This document shows positions 1-11,415 of a DNA stretch of 64,000 bases, piece after piece. How positions within the stretch are numbered: the first letter of the stretch is position 1; every line of letters begins with the position of its first letter. The DNA comes from Antennarius striatus (Eukaryota > Chordata > Actinopteri > Lophiiformes > Antennariidae). Both the position numbers and the translations under genes were made by a program. Location of the stretch: positions 15,676,982 to 15,740,981 of the forward strand of contig NC_090781.1 in the NCBI RefSeq assembly GCF_040054535.1. The letters run 5' to 3'. The notes under the pieces were generated by a model. The model ran no database searches. It was not told where the DNA came from and was given only the letters and a program-made list of their open reading frames with translations.

Positions 1-531
1 ATGTCTGGACAATTAAAGAGTATCAATGCATGAAAGGGGCTTTAGAAAGCTGTGATACCTGCACAGTCAGAGCACAAGACTATAAATGGTTATTAATCAC
101 ATGGAATAGAAAGTTTTTCTTAAAGACATGACATTAGAAATGGAGACGGTGCAAATGTTGTTTTAGTAGATGGTTGTTGAGACTTTTGGTCTAGTTTGAA
201 GTCATTCCATTGTGATTCATACCTTTGTGTGCGTTTGCATCGTGACACCTGTGAAAAAAAAAGAAAGGAGTCTTCAACCCCAGAGAGAATGACATGGTTT
301 GTTAAGCTTATTGTATTTTAGATGACTTCTTTTGTAGCATTTGTGTTAGATTGTTGTGAAACAGTTAAATTGCAGTTTTATTAAACTACAAGTCACTTTA
401 GGACATTCCTACAGATCTTGATGCTTTGTTCTTTATTTTATTTTCTTGGCAGTTCATCTATTATTTTGTGTTTTTGAAGCTGAAGAAGTTATTTCTCCTC
501 AATCATTTTCTATCTCTCTTTTAACCCACAG
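1..531 (+). other. bach1: bach1 intron, 3' part
   Basis: Non-coding sequence before the first visible bach1 exon. It ends in a pyrimidine-rich stretch and an acceptor AG at 530-531. The exon with the start codon and the first half of the BTB domain must lie to the left of the window. I see no repeat or other feature here. Confidence 0.75.
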
Positions 532-1698
532 GTGAGCATTGAAGGGTTTGAACCTTTACTTCAATTTGCCTACACATCAAAGCTGCCCTTCACCAAAGAA
601 AACATTCATGCCATTCACAGAAGTGCTGAGTTTTTAGGATTTCATAACTTGGAGTCAGCATGCTTTGATTTCCTCATCCCAAAGTTTTCTGAAGGCAAAC
701 AAATGTCACAGGAGGTCAGGCGTAGCGCCTGCAGTCAGAGCCGAGACCCCGGTGTCAGCGTCGGCTCTGGTCAACAAAACAACCAACTGAAAGCGTTGGA
801 GTCACAAAGCTCATTGCCTTCTAGAGGTGATGATCGAACAGAGTTTGCATCGCAGTGTCCTCAGAGGGCACAGGCTCAGACATGCAGCAGAGAAGAAGGC
901 CTCTGTTTGGAGAACTGTGGACCACAAATGGCCCCCTTATCTCTGGAGTTGTCAACAAATGAGGTGTGTCCCATGTTGTCTTTGCCGTGTCCGGACTCAG
1001 ACAAAGCCGAACATCCTTCTCAGTTTTGTGAAAGAGACATTCTACAGATAGGAGGAGTATGTCATCAAAGTGAGATGACTCTGGCAAACTGTGGCTTACA
1101 CTGTGAGCTGTCGACCTCAGGGAATATGAATCCACCAGAGCTCATCGAGCCAGCAGCCAGCAATGTTGAAACAACCGATGAGATGCTTGATGCCAAAGCC
1201 AGCTGTAGCCCTGGTTCATGTCCACTCGTCACATCGGGGGCAGGAGATTGCAGTCAGTTATTTGTGCAGAGTGAGGATGGGCTCAAACAGAGGATGACAA
1301 GTGATCTCTCAGTTCCTACACTAAATGTTCGAAGCCAAGAAGAGGGAAAAAGTGAGAGGAGCAGTGTGGAGAGAGAGGTGGCTGAACATATGGCAAATAT
1401 TTTGGGATTTTGGTCCAATCTGTCTCAGGCTCAGCCTCTCCCCCTGGATCAAATGGAACAAAACAAACCACCAAAAACATCAGACTTTCATTGTCTTAAG
1501 CAGCTGGATCTGAGCTCCAGTGTAGGAGACTGTCCCTTCCTAAAGGGCCTTGAGACAGGTAATGACATGGCTCCTCTCAGTGACAGCCTGTCCCAGTCAG
1601 AGAAGAGCCCCTACATGTCTTCCTCATTCAACTCTGGGGATGACTCGGATCTGGACACAGATGGGGATACTGAGGCCAACAACAGAAGAGCAGCAGAG
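532..1698 (+). CDS. bach1: bach1 exon: end of BTB plus Cys-Pro-rich region
   Basis: 389 codons, phase 0 at both ends, acceptor cccacag and donor GAG|gtcatt. The first 50 residues finish the BTB fold. The rest is low-complexity with Cys-Pro pairs in the contexts SQCPQ, EVCPM, LPCPD, SCPLV and DCPFL. In BACH1 such pairs are the heme-binding motifs. Reading past the donor adds only 14 residues before a stop, so the splice is preferred. Confidence 0.92.
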
Positions 1699-4600
1699 GT
1701 CATTATGATTCAGATCACTCTTGTTTCATTCCAGATCGTATAAATCTTCAATTCACCGCTGTTGTTTGATTATTTACATCCCTCTTCAAAGCGGTGATGT
1801 GTTTTAATTGTCATTATTTGTGTGTTTGTTCGTCCGTTTGTTTGTCAACCAAATGCGTTCACAACCATTCCAAAGCTACTGCTTTGACCTATGCAAGTAG
1901 GTCAGGGTAAAAATTTGAATTCAGGGGTGTCGCGGGATGTTGCCATGTGTGACTGCCTTGGTTCTAGTTATTATTGAAGATGTCAAGTCCATGAAGTAAA
2001 AATAAATCTTGTACCTTATTTTACAGATGCAGCTCCCATTCCCAGTGGCGCAGATCTCTGCACTGAGCCGAAGTGCCTTTCAGCAGCTTCTGAGAAAAAA
2101 TCACCTGAATCCAGTTCAGCTGGAGTTTGTCCATGACATCCGCAGAAGAAGCAAAAATCGTGTTGCTGCACAGCGCTGCAGAAAGAGGAAGCTAGAAGGC
2201 ATTCGCCATCTAGAATGTGAAATCAAAAGATTAGTAAGTCTTGTCTATGTGCTGCACTCTATTTTTGTAAGCATACTGTGAGTTCACAATTCATTTTTGT
2301 GGGCATAAACCTATAAGAGTGGAGGTAGGAGCACACAGGTAGACTACATCTTGGGTAGACGGTGTAATCTGAAGGAGATCAGTGACTGCAAAGTAGTGGT
2401 AGGTGAGAGTGTAGCCAAACAGCATAGGATGGTGGTGTGCAGGATGACTCTGTTGGTAAGGAAGATGAAGAGGGCAAAGGCAGAGCAGAGGACGAAATGG
2501 TGGAAGCTGAAAAACAAGAGCGTTGTATGACTTTTAGGAAGAAGTTAAGACAGGCTCTGGGTGGTAGGAGGTGCTTCCAGATGACTGGACAAATACAGCT
2601 AATGTAATCAAGGAGGGAGAGACTATACAGGTTGGCGAGACAGAGATGGGAAGGACATGCAGCAGGTTAGGGGGATTAAGGATAGGGATGGAAGTGTATT
2701 GACAGGTGGCAGTAGTGTGATGGAAGATGGAAAGAGTACTTTGAAGAGTTGATGAACAAGGAAAATGAGAGAGAAAGACTGAGGTGGCTGTTGTGGACCA
2801 GGAAGTAGCAAAGATTAGTCAGGAAGATGTGAGGAGGGCATTGAAGAGGATGAAGAGTGGAATGGCTCTCGGTCCTGATGATATACCTGTGTAGGTATGG
2901 AAGTGTCTAGCAGAGGTGGCTAAACACTGAGTTTCTGAGTGGGTTGTTCAACAGGATCTTAGATAGTGAGAAGATGCCTGAGGAATGGAGGAGAAGTGTG
3001 CTAGTGCCCATTTTTAAGAACAGGGGAGATGTGCAGAGTTGTGGCAACTACAGAGGAATAAAGCTGAAGAGCCATACAATGAAGTTATGGGAAAGAGTAG
3101 TTGAACAGCTCGGATCCAAGTGGAAGAGAGGTTTCAGGGAGAAGAGATCAAGAAGGTGGAGGATTTTAAGTACTTAGGATCAGCAGTCCAGAGCAATGGA
3201 GAGTGTGAAAAAGAGGTGAAGAAGCGTGTACAGGCAGGATGGAACGGGTGGAGGAAAGTGTCAGGTGTGATGTGTGATAGAAGAGTTTCAGCTAAAATGA
3301 AAGGAAAGGTGTACAAAACGGGTGAGACCAGCGATGTTGTTTGGCCTAGAGACAGTGTCACTGAGGAAAAGACAGGAGACAGAGCTAGAGGTAGTAGAGA
3401 TGAAGATGCTGAGGTTCTCTTTGAGAGTGACCAGGAAGGATAGGATCAGGAATGAGTACATCAGAGGGACAGCACATGTTAGAGGTTTTGGAGATAAAGT
3501 CAGAGAGGCCAGACTGAGATGGTTTGGACATGTCCAGAGGAGAGATAGTGGATATATTGGTAGAAGGATGCTGAGTTTTGAACTGCCAGGCAGGAGGCCT
3601 AGAGGAAGACCAAAGAGGAGGCTTATGGATGTAGTGAAAGAGGACATGAATGTAGTTGGTGTGAGAGAAGAGGATGCAGAAGACAGGGTTAGATGGAGAC
3701 TGATTCACTGTGGCGACCCCTGAAGGGAAAAGCCGAAAGGAAATAAGAACCTATACTGACCTCTAGTGGAGACCATTATAAACGGCTGCAATCTTGACTG
3801 AATCGGCAGCATGATTCAAAAATTTTAGACATAAGAGGTAAATAGTATCAGGAAAAACCAAGGATCGGTCACGCAATTTTTTAAAAATTATTATTATGAA
3901 ACACATCAAATCCAGCAGAACGTGTCCACATTAAAGTTATTTACCACAATGAAAAATATTGTTATTTTGTTTTTGATAGGAGAAAAGTGCTTCACAGCAT
4001 TTCCTGTTAAAATATGCTAGGATTCACCATAGTCCTTTGCTGCCAAGTGTTTTAATGAAGTACATAGGTTGTAGGACATCTGGATGTCGGTCACAGTCAA
4101 AGGAGTAAAATGTGCATCTACAATGCACCACAGAGAAGGTCTGTTCAATTTTACTCAAACTTTAATAATAGCATAGTATTAAAATGGCAACTATCAAATG
4201 CAGCCAGTCCCCATCTGCTACTATAAAATCATGAAGGCAGAGAAATGAACGTTAAGTGGCGTGAATGACAACACAGAAGAGAAGACTGAGGACTGATGAC
4301 TAAATATAAAGCTCTGCTGAGTGTCTCTTTAACTTCTTCTTCACTTTGGAGGCTTTAGGAACTGAAGTAATGAAATGTTACCCGTCTTTTACTCTCCAGA
4401 CCAGTGAAAAAGAGCGTCTGCTGCAGGAACAAACCCAGCTGGAGCAGAACCTGGAGGAGACGCGGCAGAGTCTGTGCCGGTTATGCAAGAGTGTGAGCGT
4501 CGAATCTGGCTCTGATCAGGACTGCCTGCAGCTTCTCACCAAACTTTCAGCCGAAGCAGCCACCGCCTCTTCTCGCCTCCAAGGTAAAGACAAGGAGTCC

Positions 4601-4735
4601 CAGATAGAGTGTGACATGAGCCAGCAGCCAGAATGCTCAGCCAACACTGAGCTGCCAGACTCAAGTTCCCAACATGGCTACACAGACCCTGTGTCTCTGA
4701 TCAACATCTGTGTGGGTATGAACAATGTACTGTAG
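532..4735 (+). CDS. bach1: bach1, transcription regulator BACH1 (5' end missing, three exons)
   Basis: BACH1 is a BTB and CNC-bZIP repressor. It pairs with small Maf proteins on MARE/ARE sites, represses genes such as HMOX1, and is released by heme (known for the family). Three phase-0 exons join cleanly: 532-1698, 2027-2233 and 4400-4735, giving 569 residues against about 736 in human; the missing N-terminus holds most of the BTB domain. Visible parts in order are the BTB end ([14 protein letters not shown]), a long acidic Ser-rich region with five Cys-Pro pairs, an acidic GDDSD stretch, the CNC motif ([14 protein letters not shown]), the basic region ([15 protein letters not shown]) and a leucine zipper running into the last exon. 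The gene is tail-to-tail with grik1. Its neighbours grik1, cldn8-like and tiam1 support BACH1 over BACH2. The last residues look unlike the mammalian C-terminus, so the exact stop is less certain. Confidence 0.93.
2027..2233 (+). CDS. bach1: bach1 exon: CNC motif and basic region
   Basis: 69 codons, acceptor ttttacag and donor TTA|gtaagt. It encodes the CNC segment and the DNA-contacting basic region with the invariant NxxAAxxCR pattern ([12 protein letters not shown]), then the first zipper leucines (HLECEIKRL). Confidence 0.94.
2300..3750 (+). mobile_element. Internally deleted RTE-like LINE (copy 1)
   Basis: A degenerate non-LTR retrotransposon inside the bach1 intron, same strand as bach1. 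Broken frames show the end of an endonuclease-like region near 2320, a linker, and reverse-transcriptase N-terminal motifs ([20 protein letters not shown], then NYRGIKL) at about 2980-3065. The sequence then jumps from 'KLWERVVEQ' to the C-terminal RT part ([54 protein letters not shown]). The catalytic RT core is therefore missing. The 3' end has a short hairpin-like tail (tggcgacccctgaaggg, then agccgaaaggaa) at about 3711-3744. The element cannot be autonomous. The clade is inferred from the conserved peptide strings. Confidence 0.85.
3751..4399 (+). other. bach1: bach1 last intron, non-repeat part
   Basis: AT-rich intron with no coding signal. It ends in the acceptor tactctccag at 4390-4399. 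Confidence 0.7.
4400..4735 (+). CDS. bach1: bach1 last coding exon: zipper end and C-terminal tail
   Basis: 111 codons plus TAG. It continues the zipper ([19 protein letters not shown]) and then a Ser-rich tail. The final residues ([13 protein letters not shown]) replace the Cys-containing mammalian BACH1 end. A possible donor (GTATGA, at about 4716) precedes the stop, so a further small exon cannot be excluded. Confidence 0.87.
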   Translation, partial: TSEKERLLQEQTQLEQNLEETRQSLCRLCKSVSVESGSDQDCLQLLTKLSAEAATASSRLQGKDKESQIECDMSQQPECSANTELPDSSSQHGYTDPVSLINICVGMNNVL

Positions 4736-6930
4736 TCTCTTGGAATATATCTATTTTCCTGTGTATTACACTCAGTGAATCTCAGTCTCATATCAGTATT
4801 TTGAAAAAGAAATTAAAATTTCCTCCACTGCATTTGTAAAATATATTTCTCTGTGTAAACACAGTAGCTAACTTCATCTTTTCGAAAATTTCAAAATGTA
4901 ATCATTTGTAAAAGAGAAAACGATACGTTTTCTTTTCCCATCAGGGAAGCTTAAAACCTGACTGTCCTATGCCTGAAATTAGTCTCACTGTTTTTATGCA
5001 ATTTTTTTCTGTCATTCTAATTTTGTACTGTATTACTTCATCCTGTAGCTATTTCTTCTGATTAAATATGTGCAGCACTATCAGAATCCTTCACAGTAGA
5101 TGTGAAGTATTCCTACATGTAATCAAAATTTTCAGCAGCATTATTTGAATGCCAATCTGTGAATATTTGAGGCGTGGTTCCAGAGTGTCTGGAAGTGTTA
5201 CAAAGGAGTTGTAAAACGTGCCTTACGCATTACATAGTGTGAAGTCAGAAACATGAAGGTGATGTTTGTATATTCATGTCTCATGCACTGTTGCACATTA
5301 ACACAGCATCTTCTTATATTTAGTTCTTCCTCTTTTTTTGAGTGTTTTTATTATGTGTTCATGAATGACAGAATTAAAAGATTCAGCTAAAATAATGTTC
5401 ATTTCAATAAGCAAGATGAAGGAACACACACTTCCTCAGTTTGACCAATAGATGGAAGTACAGCTCTGTTTACCACACTAAGCACTGCGGACTTGCTTCT
5501 TCTGACTCAAGACTTAATTTCTGCATGTGTGTACTCGTTGATCCGTAAGTTCCACTTTAAAAAAAATCATTGTGTAGTCGTCATTGGTGGGCATGCAACA
5601 AAACAAATGGATATTTAAGAAGGTTGTGCCAGAGCTTATTGATATATTAGATCTAAAGCACTCCAGTGAAAAAATAAGATGACTGTAGATTGGATGAAGT
5701 TTGAATTCCTAATTAAAAGTAGACAATGATGAGGCTAATGATGTTAGTCGTGAAAACAATGGAGACTGGAAACCAGAAGTATCTGTCTCTCTAAGCTGCA
5801 TTCATAAATCTGTAGATGCTAGAAAGAAAGGTCAAACTCATGGAAACATTTTCCTTATCCCCAGTTGAAAATTAATGAAAAGTAATTAAAATGTAATTAC
5901 ATTTTTTAAAATTAATTATATTAAATTTGTCTGTACAACCTCACTTGTGGTTCTCTTTTAGAATTGAATCGCATGTTTGTTGTTATTTATGTGCACGTTC
6001 ATGTTTAGCTGGCAGCCAATTGGGAAGAGCAGAAATGCTGTTGAACCACTGTACATATCAGTATACACCCCGACCCACCCCCCACCCCCAACGCATACAA
6101 AATGTATATGGCTAAAAGAAACAAGCAATTGGATTTGTTGGCTTCATTACGTTTATTCCTAAACATGCTTTTTGCTCTTTACCAGCCACACATATAAAAA
6201 TGTGCCGTTGTTTCTGTTTCTTTCCAACAACTTGTGAAATTTTTACATATAGTAAAAAGTACCTTAACCATGTCAACTTTGTTTTGTGTCTTGTCACGTA
6301 ATTACTGTAGCACTTGGCAGCAGTGACAGAAAGGGCATTCTTATTTTCCCGAGGAACAATGCTCATGGTAAAAGTGGTAATTACACTGGCAACTAATAAC
6401 AGTTGTAGAGGGTCCTCACAACATCAAAGGCAGAGGAAGATGTTGTTTTTCTATCCTCACAACCTTAGACGCTAACTGTAAGGTATGATGAGCTACCTGC
6501 CAATGAACAATAGATTCTTTTTTCACAGGCTTGTGACATTCATTTGATAATGTTTTGCAGCATCTGTTTACAAGGTTCCTTTATTTGATTTTGGATGAAT
6601 TGTTGGTTGAGGATAGTATGAAGATGCTCTCTAATACAATCACCAGTTGGATGCCGTGCTGCCAGGTTCAAGCATGTGAGCATTGTGAAAAAAGAGCTGT
6701 AGCATGTTTGACCAACATTAACAGGGTAAATTGAATGCAATATTTTGAAGACAGCTTCTTGTACATTATTATTTACATGTCAATTTTAGAGTACAAGTTT
6801 TGTTCCCCACTGTAAACTGCCCAAGATGGTGTATCAAAAGAAACTTGCTGCAGGACCTGTAACAGTCCAAAGCAATTCTTATGTTTGTGTTTAATCTGAG
6901 AATCAATATTTATGATAAATTAGTGCTTGG
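4736..6930. other. bach1 3' UTR and bach1-grik1 intergenic DNA
   Basis: AT-rich sequence without convincing coding exons. It holds the presumed bach1 3' UTR and a short C-rich run at about 6068-6092. I recognise no repeat family here. Confidence 0.6.
5061..5066 (+). promoter_or_regulatory. bach1: Possible bach1 poly(A) signal ATTAAA
   Basis: The common variant hexamer ATTAAA lies about 330 bases after the bach1 stop. No AATAAA is nearer. Position is the only support. Confidence 0.3.
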
Positions 6931-6934
6931 ACAA

Positions 6935-7060
6935 AAGTGTTAGGTGTGATAGAAGAGTTTTCAGCTAAAATGAAAGGAAAGGTGGAGAAAACTGTGGTGA
7001 GACCAGCGATGTTCTTTGGTCTAGAGACAGTGTCACTGAGGAAAAGACAGGAGACAGCTG

Positions 7061-7092
<32 letters not shown>

Positions 7093-7484
7093 CTTTATTA
7101 ATCCCGGAGGAAATTGCATAGGTAGCAGAGATGAAGATGCTGAGGTTCTCTGAGAGTGACCAGGAAGGATAGGATCAGGAATGAGTACATCAGAGGGACA
7201 GCACATGTTAGGGGTTTTGGAGATAAAGTCAGAGAGGTCAGACTGAAATGGTTTGGACATGTCCAGAGGGGAGATAGTGAATATATTGGTAGAAGGATGC
7301 TGAGTTTTGAACTGCCAGACAGAAGGCCTAGAGGAAGACCAAAGAGGAGGCTTATGGATGTAGTGAAAGAGGACATGAAGGTAGCTGGTGTGAGAGAAGA
7401 GGATGCAGAAGACAGGGTTAGATGGAGGCAATTGATTTCCTGTGGCGACCCCTGAAGGGAAAAGCCAAAAGGAAGAGGAGGAGG
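6935..7484 (+). mobile_element. RTE-like LINE 3' fragment (copy 2)
   Basis: About 550 bases match the 3' third of the LINE at 2300-3750: the same peptide strings ([52 protein letters not shown]) and the same tail (tggcgacccctgaaggg, aaaagccaaaaggaag). It is 5'-truncated, as expected for LINE insertions, and interrupted at 7061-7118 by a smaller insertion. Confidence 0.85.
7061..7118 (-). mobile_element. SINE tail with (GATA)n inserted in LINE copy 2
   Basis: Read on the minus strand, the piece is ttcctccgggattaataaag followed by (TATC)n. That is the 3' tail of the SINE at 7905-8291 and 51434-51831. Compared with copy 1, it sits between 'gacag' and 'gtagcagagatgaag' of the LINE. It looks like a strongly 5'-truncated insertion, younger than its host. 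Confidence 0.6.
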
Positions 7485-7904
7485 AGGAGTGCTTGGAGAA
7501 AAGTGTTTCCTCTGAAGGGCACTTGTTGGGACACCATTAAAGACAGCATGATATTCTACATAATACCATGTATTTCTGGAGGAACAATGAATTCCGAATG
7601 ACATTAAAATGGCTTTTTCCCATATTGATCAAACATTAAAATCCCATATAAGATACTAAATGAAATATCAATATGGAATAAACTTGATTTGTAGGTTAAA
7701 GGCCAGACTAAAAGATCTTTGCAGAATTCAAGGAGTGGCAAGTGAAGATCTTGAACAAGGCTTATTTGAGTCCTTGGTCCACCATTCCCCTCATTTCCTT
7801 GAGATCTTAAAATCTAAAACTGGAATAATTTGTAAGACACTTAAGGAGATTCTTTACCAGGTTGAAACAAGGGTAAACACTCCTTCTATTCTTTTTAATT
7901 TTTT

Positions 7905-8291
7905 TTTTTTTAATTTTATATACTGGTTTGATCCCCGAAGGGAAATTAAGAAAGCACACTCTAGCTACTGATTACAAACGCATGCATACATATTTGTGAG
8001 TACAGGCCCCTGTATCACACACACACACACAAAGGGGCCTGTAGGCATGCAGGGGAGGTAGAGTGGCAGGCAGCTCCTTCTTGGTGCGCCTCAAATGAGC
8101 AATTTGTAAAGGGGACGGCACCTTGCTCAAGGGTGCCTCGGCAGTGCTCCGGAGATGAGCTGACACCTCCCACTGTTAGCTCACCTCCGGGTATTTTTGG
8201 GGGGGCGGGAGCGGGAATCGAACCGCCGATCTTAAATCATAGGACGACCCGCTCTACCGCCCGCTTTACCACTGAGCCACTGCCGCCCCCC
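7905..8291 (-). mobile_element. tRNA-derived SINE, family A (full length)
   Basis: On the minus strand, a tRNA-like head (8290 to about 8195) has an A-box-like TGGCTCAGTGGTAAAGCGGG and a B-box GGTTCGATTCC. A body with 'CACCCTTGAGCAAGGTGCCG' follows, then a short internal (GT)n tract, then a tail with TTCCCTTCGGGGATCAAA and an A-rich end. Another copy lies at 51434-51831 and a partial one at 28797-28985. Confidence 0.75.
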
Positions 8292-8487
8292 CTGTATTCT
8301 TGCAGGGAAAACTTGCAGGAAAGTGGGAGTTATTCCTTTCTGACAATGTTCTACTTTCCACACACACAAATACCCTGCTAACCAGCTACTGACAATGGCA
8401 CATGTTTGCCGTACAGACATGAAAGTGATACTGATGTTATATTCCAACTCAGCAAGACAAGCAAATACCTTTCCGATCATATCAAAC

Positions 8488-8841
8488 TATAGTGTGCCCT
8501 CGTGTATTCGCGCATCAACGCTCACGACTTCACCTCATCGCGGATTTTTGGTCGGCAGCCACGTGATACCCATGTGCATTCTGGTGGATGACGGCATCTG
8601 GAAGTGCACTCGTACCGTAAGTTTCTGACTTACGTGAGACACAAAAGTGCTTTAAACAGTCAATAAGAGTGTGGAAAAGGCAATACAGATAGAAAGTGGT
8701 TTGATATCAGTATGGGGAGGGTCATGAACGTTTAAATTACCGTAAATAATAAGATAAATAGTTTGGCGCTCTATCACGGAATATGTTTATTGCGTGTGGT
8801 TCCTGGAACGCATTCACCGCGAGGAACGAGGGTGCAATGTA
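8488..8841. mobile_element. Tigger-like MITE, copy 1
   Basis: About 350 bases bounded by TA at 8488-8489 and 8840-8841. The imperfect terminal inverted repeats are TAGTGTGCCCTCG on the left and, as complement of the right end, CATTGCACCCTCGTTCCTCG. There is no coding capacity. A homologous copy in the other orientation starts at 61136. Confidence 0.7.
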
Positions 8842-9424
8842 TTCCTTTAAATAACTTAATTTGGAAAAATGTGATGCAGTTTCTTCAGAAAATGATTTTC
8901 CTTATTTCACTCTTTTTCCCAATTATAGACCTATGATGTCAAGGCCTTGAGGACTGGTGTCCTGTATGTCTTCCATTTTTCCTTGGGGATTATGGACATG
9001 ATTTTTTCAGTCTGATTTGTAAATATTGCATACAGCACACTGAAATCAGCAACTAGCAGCAACTATTTTAAGTTTAGGCTTACTTAAGTTGGTAATACTC
9101 AGGTCAAGTTTATTATTCTTTTATATTCTTGCTATTCTTAAATTTAAATAACTACAGAATTAAGTAAATGTAACTAGATTTGAATTTAACCTACCTAGAT
9201 ATGTAGTAAATTTAACTTCAGATTGCTAGTTATATTTACCTACCTTTTTTAGTGCAATCTGTTTCCTGAATTCTTTTAAGTAAGCTCAACTTCTCACATT
9301 TTAGAGTGTACATGTCTGTGTCTATAATATGAAGTCAACTTACACTGACATTCCGAACATTGACAAACTCAACATGTGTTGCTCCTTCTAAAAAAAGTCA
9401 AAAGGATTAAATGATAACATATCA
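8842..9424. other. Intergenic DNA, no feature seen
   Basis: AT-rich sequence with no open frame, RNA gene or recognisable repeat. Confidence 0.5.
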
Positions 9425-11415
9425 TTGCCCAGTGTTCTTGTTTGCGTGCGTCCTCGCGTCATTGACACAATTTTTGACGGGGACGCACAATCGTCAGACA
9501 GCGTGCATCCCAGGGACGCAAGCTTTAAATGCTTACAATTTAAAAAAATGGATGCTACCTTTTTCCGCGATATAATATTGGGAAAAATGCACTTCCATTC
9601 AACAAAAAATATTCACAATTTATCCATTTCTCCACTTAAATTTTGAACCCGGAAATCACCATTATGTCTCGTGTTGCTTCAAAAAAATTTGAATTTTTTT
9701 GTCTTAGAAGTTGAACAAAATTTGGAAGTCGAACGCGAAACAAACAACTTTTTGGGGCGACCGTGGATCAGTGGTATCACGGGTCGTCCAATGATTTAAG
9801 ATCGACGGTTCGATTCCCGCTCTGGCTGAGTCATTTGTCGTTCTGTGCTTGGGCAAGACACTTTACTCTCCTTGCCTCCAGTGGGGCACTCGCTGGTGTG
9901 TGAATGTGTGTGGTTGTTACGCAAGCGATCGGTGGGGCCGTAGGCGCAGATTGGCATCCACGCCTCCGTCGGTCTGCAGCTGTTGCTACATTCGTAGTTA
10001 CCATCACCAAGTATGAATGAGGAGTGAATGAATAATGGATCCAATGTAAAGCATCTTTGAGTGTCCAGAAAAGCGCTATATAAATCTATATTATTATTAT
10101 TATTTCTCGCTTCCAAGCACGAGAAAAGGCAAGAAAAGTCGAGAGAAAACGTGAATGTGCATTTTATTTTAGTTTACTGTACTCAGTAATTTTTCACTTA
10201 ATTTGCGTTCCATTGCCGTTGGTACGAGTTACGGTACCGTAAACTTCTGTCTAAAAGACAATGTTAACTTGTAAAGTAGGTTAACCTGATTATGTTGATG
10301 TTTTTTTTCTTTCTTTCTCGTGTTTGCTTCTTTCTTTTACATTTCTTTGATATGTTTCATTACTATACAATTTGATAAATAAATGACATTATGAAATAAC
10401 ATGTTGAAAAAAGGTAGTTTTTCTTGGAATGGATTAAGACCATTTACATTATTTGTAATGTGAAAAATGTAGTTGGAATTTGAACAAATTGGTATTCGAA
10501 CAGCCTTTCGCAACGAATTGTGGTCGGAAACCGAGGTTTGCTTGTAGTATCACCATGCCTCCGAAAAGAAACAAATGACAATCAGTGCTTTTTTGGATAA
10601 AAATCAATCAAAAATTTATGAAGACAAAGAGACAGATATTTCTGTGGACAGTAAGAATGAAGAGGGAGAAGAAGACAAGCAAAAACCAGCAAAATCCGAG
10701 CATTTGTACACCAATGGACGCGATTGTTTCCATGGGTGAGGCACGTTGATAGCTATGGAAAAAGTTACTGTACATGTGTTGTGAGGTATGCACACAACAC
10801 AATCAAATCAATGTTATGCACATAACATTTTTTAAGGTTTTGAAATGGATGACTACTGAAGATAAACCCTTCAACAAGTTTAAAACTATCATTGAACTTA
10901 TGCATGGCATTGGTGTACCTGATGTGGATCTCCTTTAACAACAAAACATGGATTATGACTCGTACGTCACTGAAAGCCTACTTTTGGATAGTTTGGCCAA
11001 AGTTGCTAAGTTAATAGAAAAAATTTAGGCATCTCCGGTATTAAGCATCCTTACAGACGAGTCAACAGACGTAACAAATGTAAAGAGGTTAGTTCTTTAT
11101 GCTCAAATAATTTACTCTGACACAATATTTCTAAAACTTTTTTTAAAGAATAACTACCAGGCTTTAACATTTTTATAAAAATAATATGTAATTTATTTAT
11201 TTTTTTCTTTTTACTTAATAAACAGTTATGACATTATTAATAATATCATCAAAATGAACAGTTAGTTTAGTTTTTATATTGTACTAATGGCTAAACTCAA
11301 TCCTTACATATGGCTTTTACCGTATACTCTGGTATTACTTTTGGGATGCATAAACGCTGGGATGCAAACATTTTTGTTGCAGTGCATCCCAGGGATGCAC
11401 TACTTTCTTGAGGTA
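9425..11415 (+). mobile_element. Decayed hAT-type DNA transposon
   Basis: Broken frames on the plus strand from about 10553 resemble a hAT transposase: a start-like segment (MTISAFLDKNQS), a middle piece (KWMTTEDKPFNKF) and the catalytic-region string SILTDESTDVTNVKRLVLYA at about 11040-11100, where LTDESTD is typical of domesticated and decayed hAT proteins. Stops interrupt every segment. GC-richer sequences with repeated 'gcatcccaggga' occur near both ends (9505 and 11390) and may mark the element's termini. A SINE at 9754-10105 sits inside. The outer boundaries are inferred. Confidence 0.55.
9754..10105 (+). mobile_element. tRNA-derived SINE, family B
   Basis: The plus-strand head GGGGCGACCGTGGATCAGTGG carries an A-box and is followed by a B-box GGTTCGATTCCCGC. 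The body contains 'gcttgggcaagacactttac', and the tail 'aaaagcgctatataaatct' ends in (ATT)n. The head closely matches that of family A, but body and tail differ. Confidence 0.8.
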
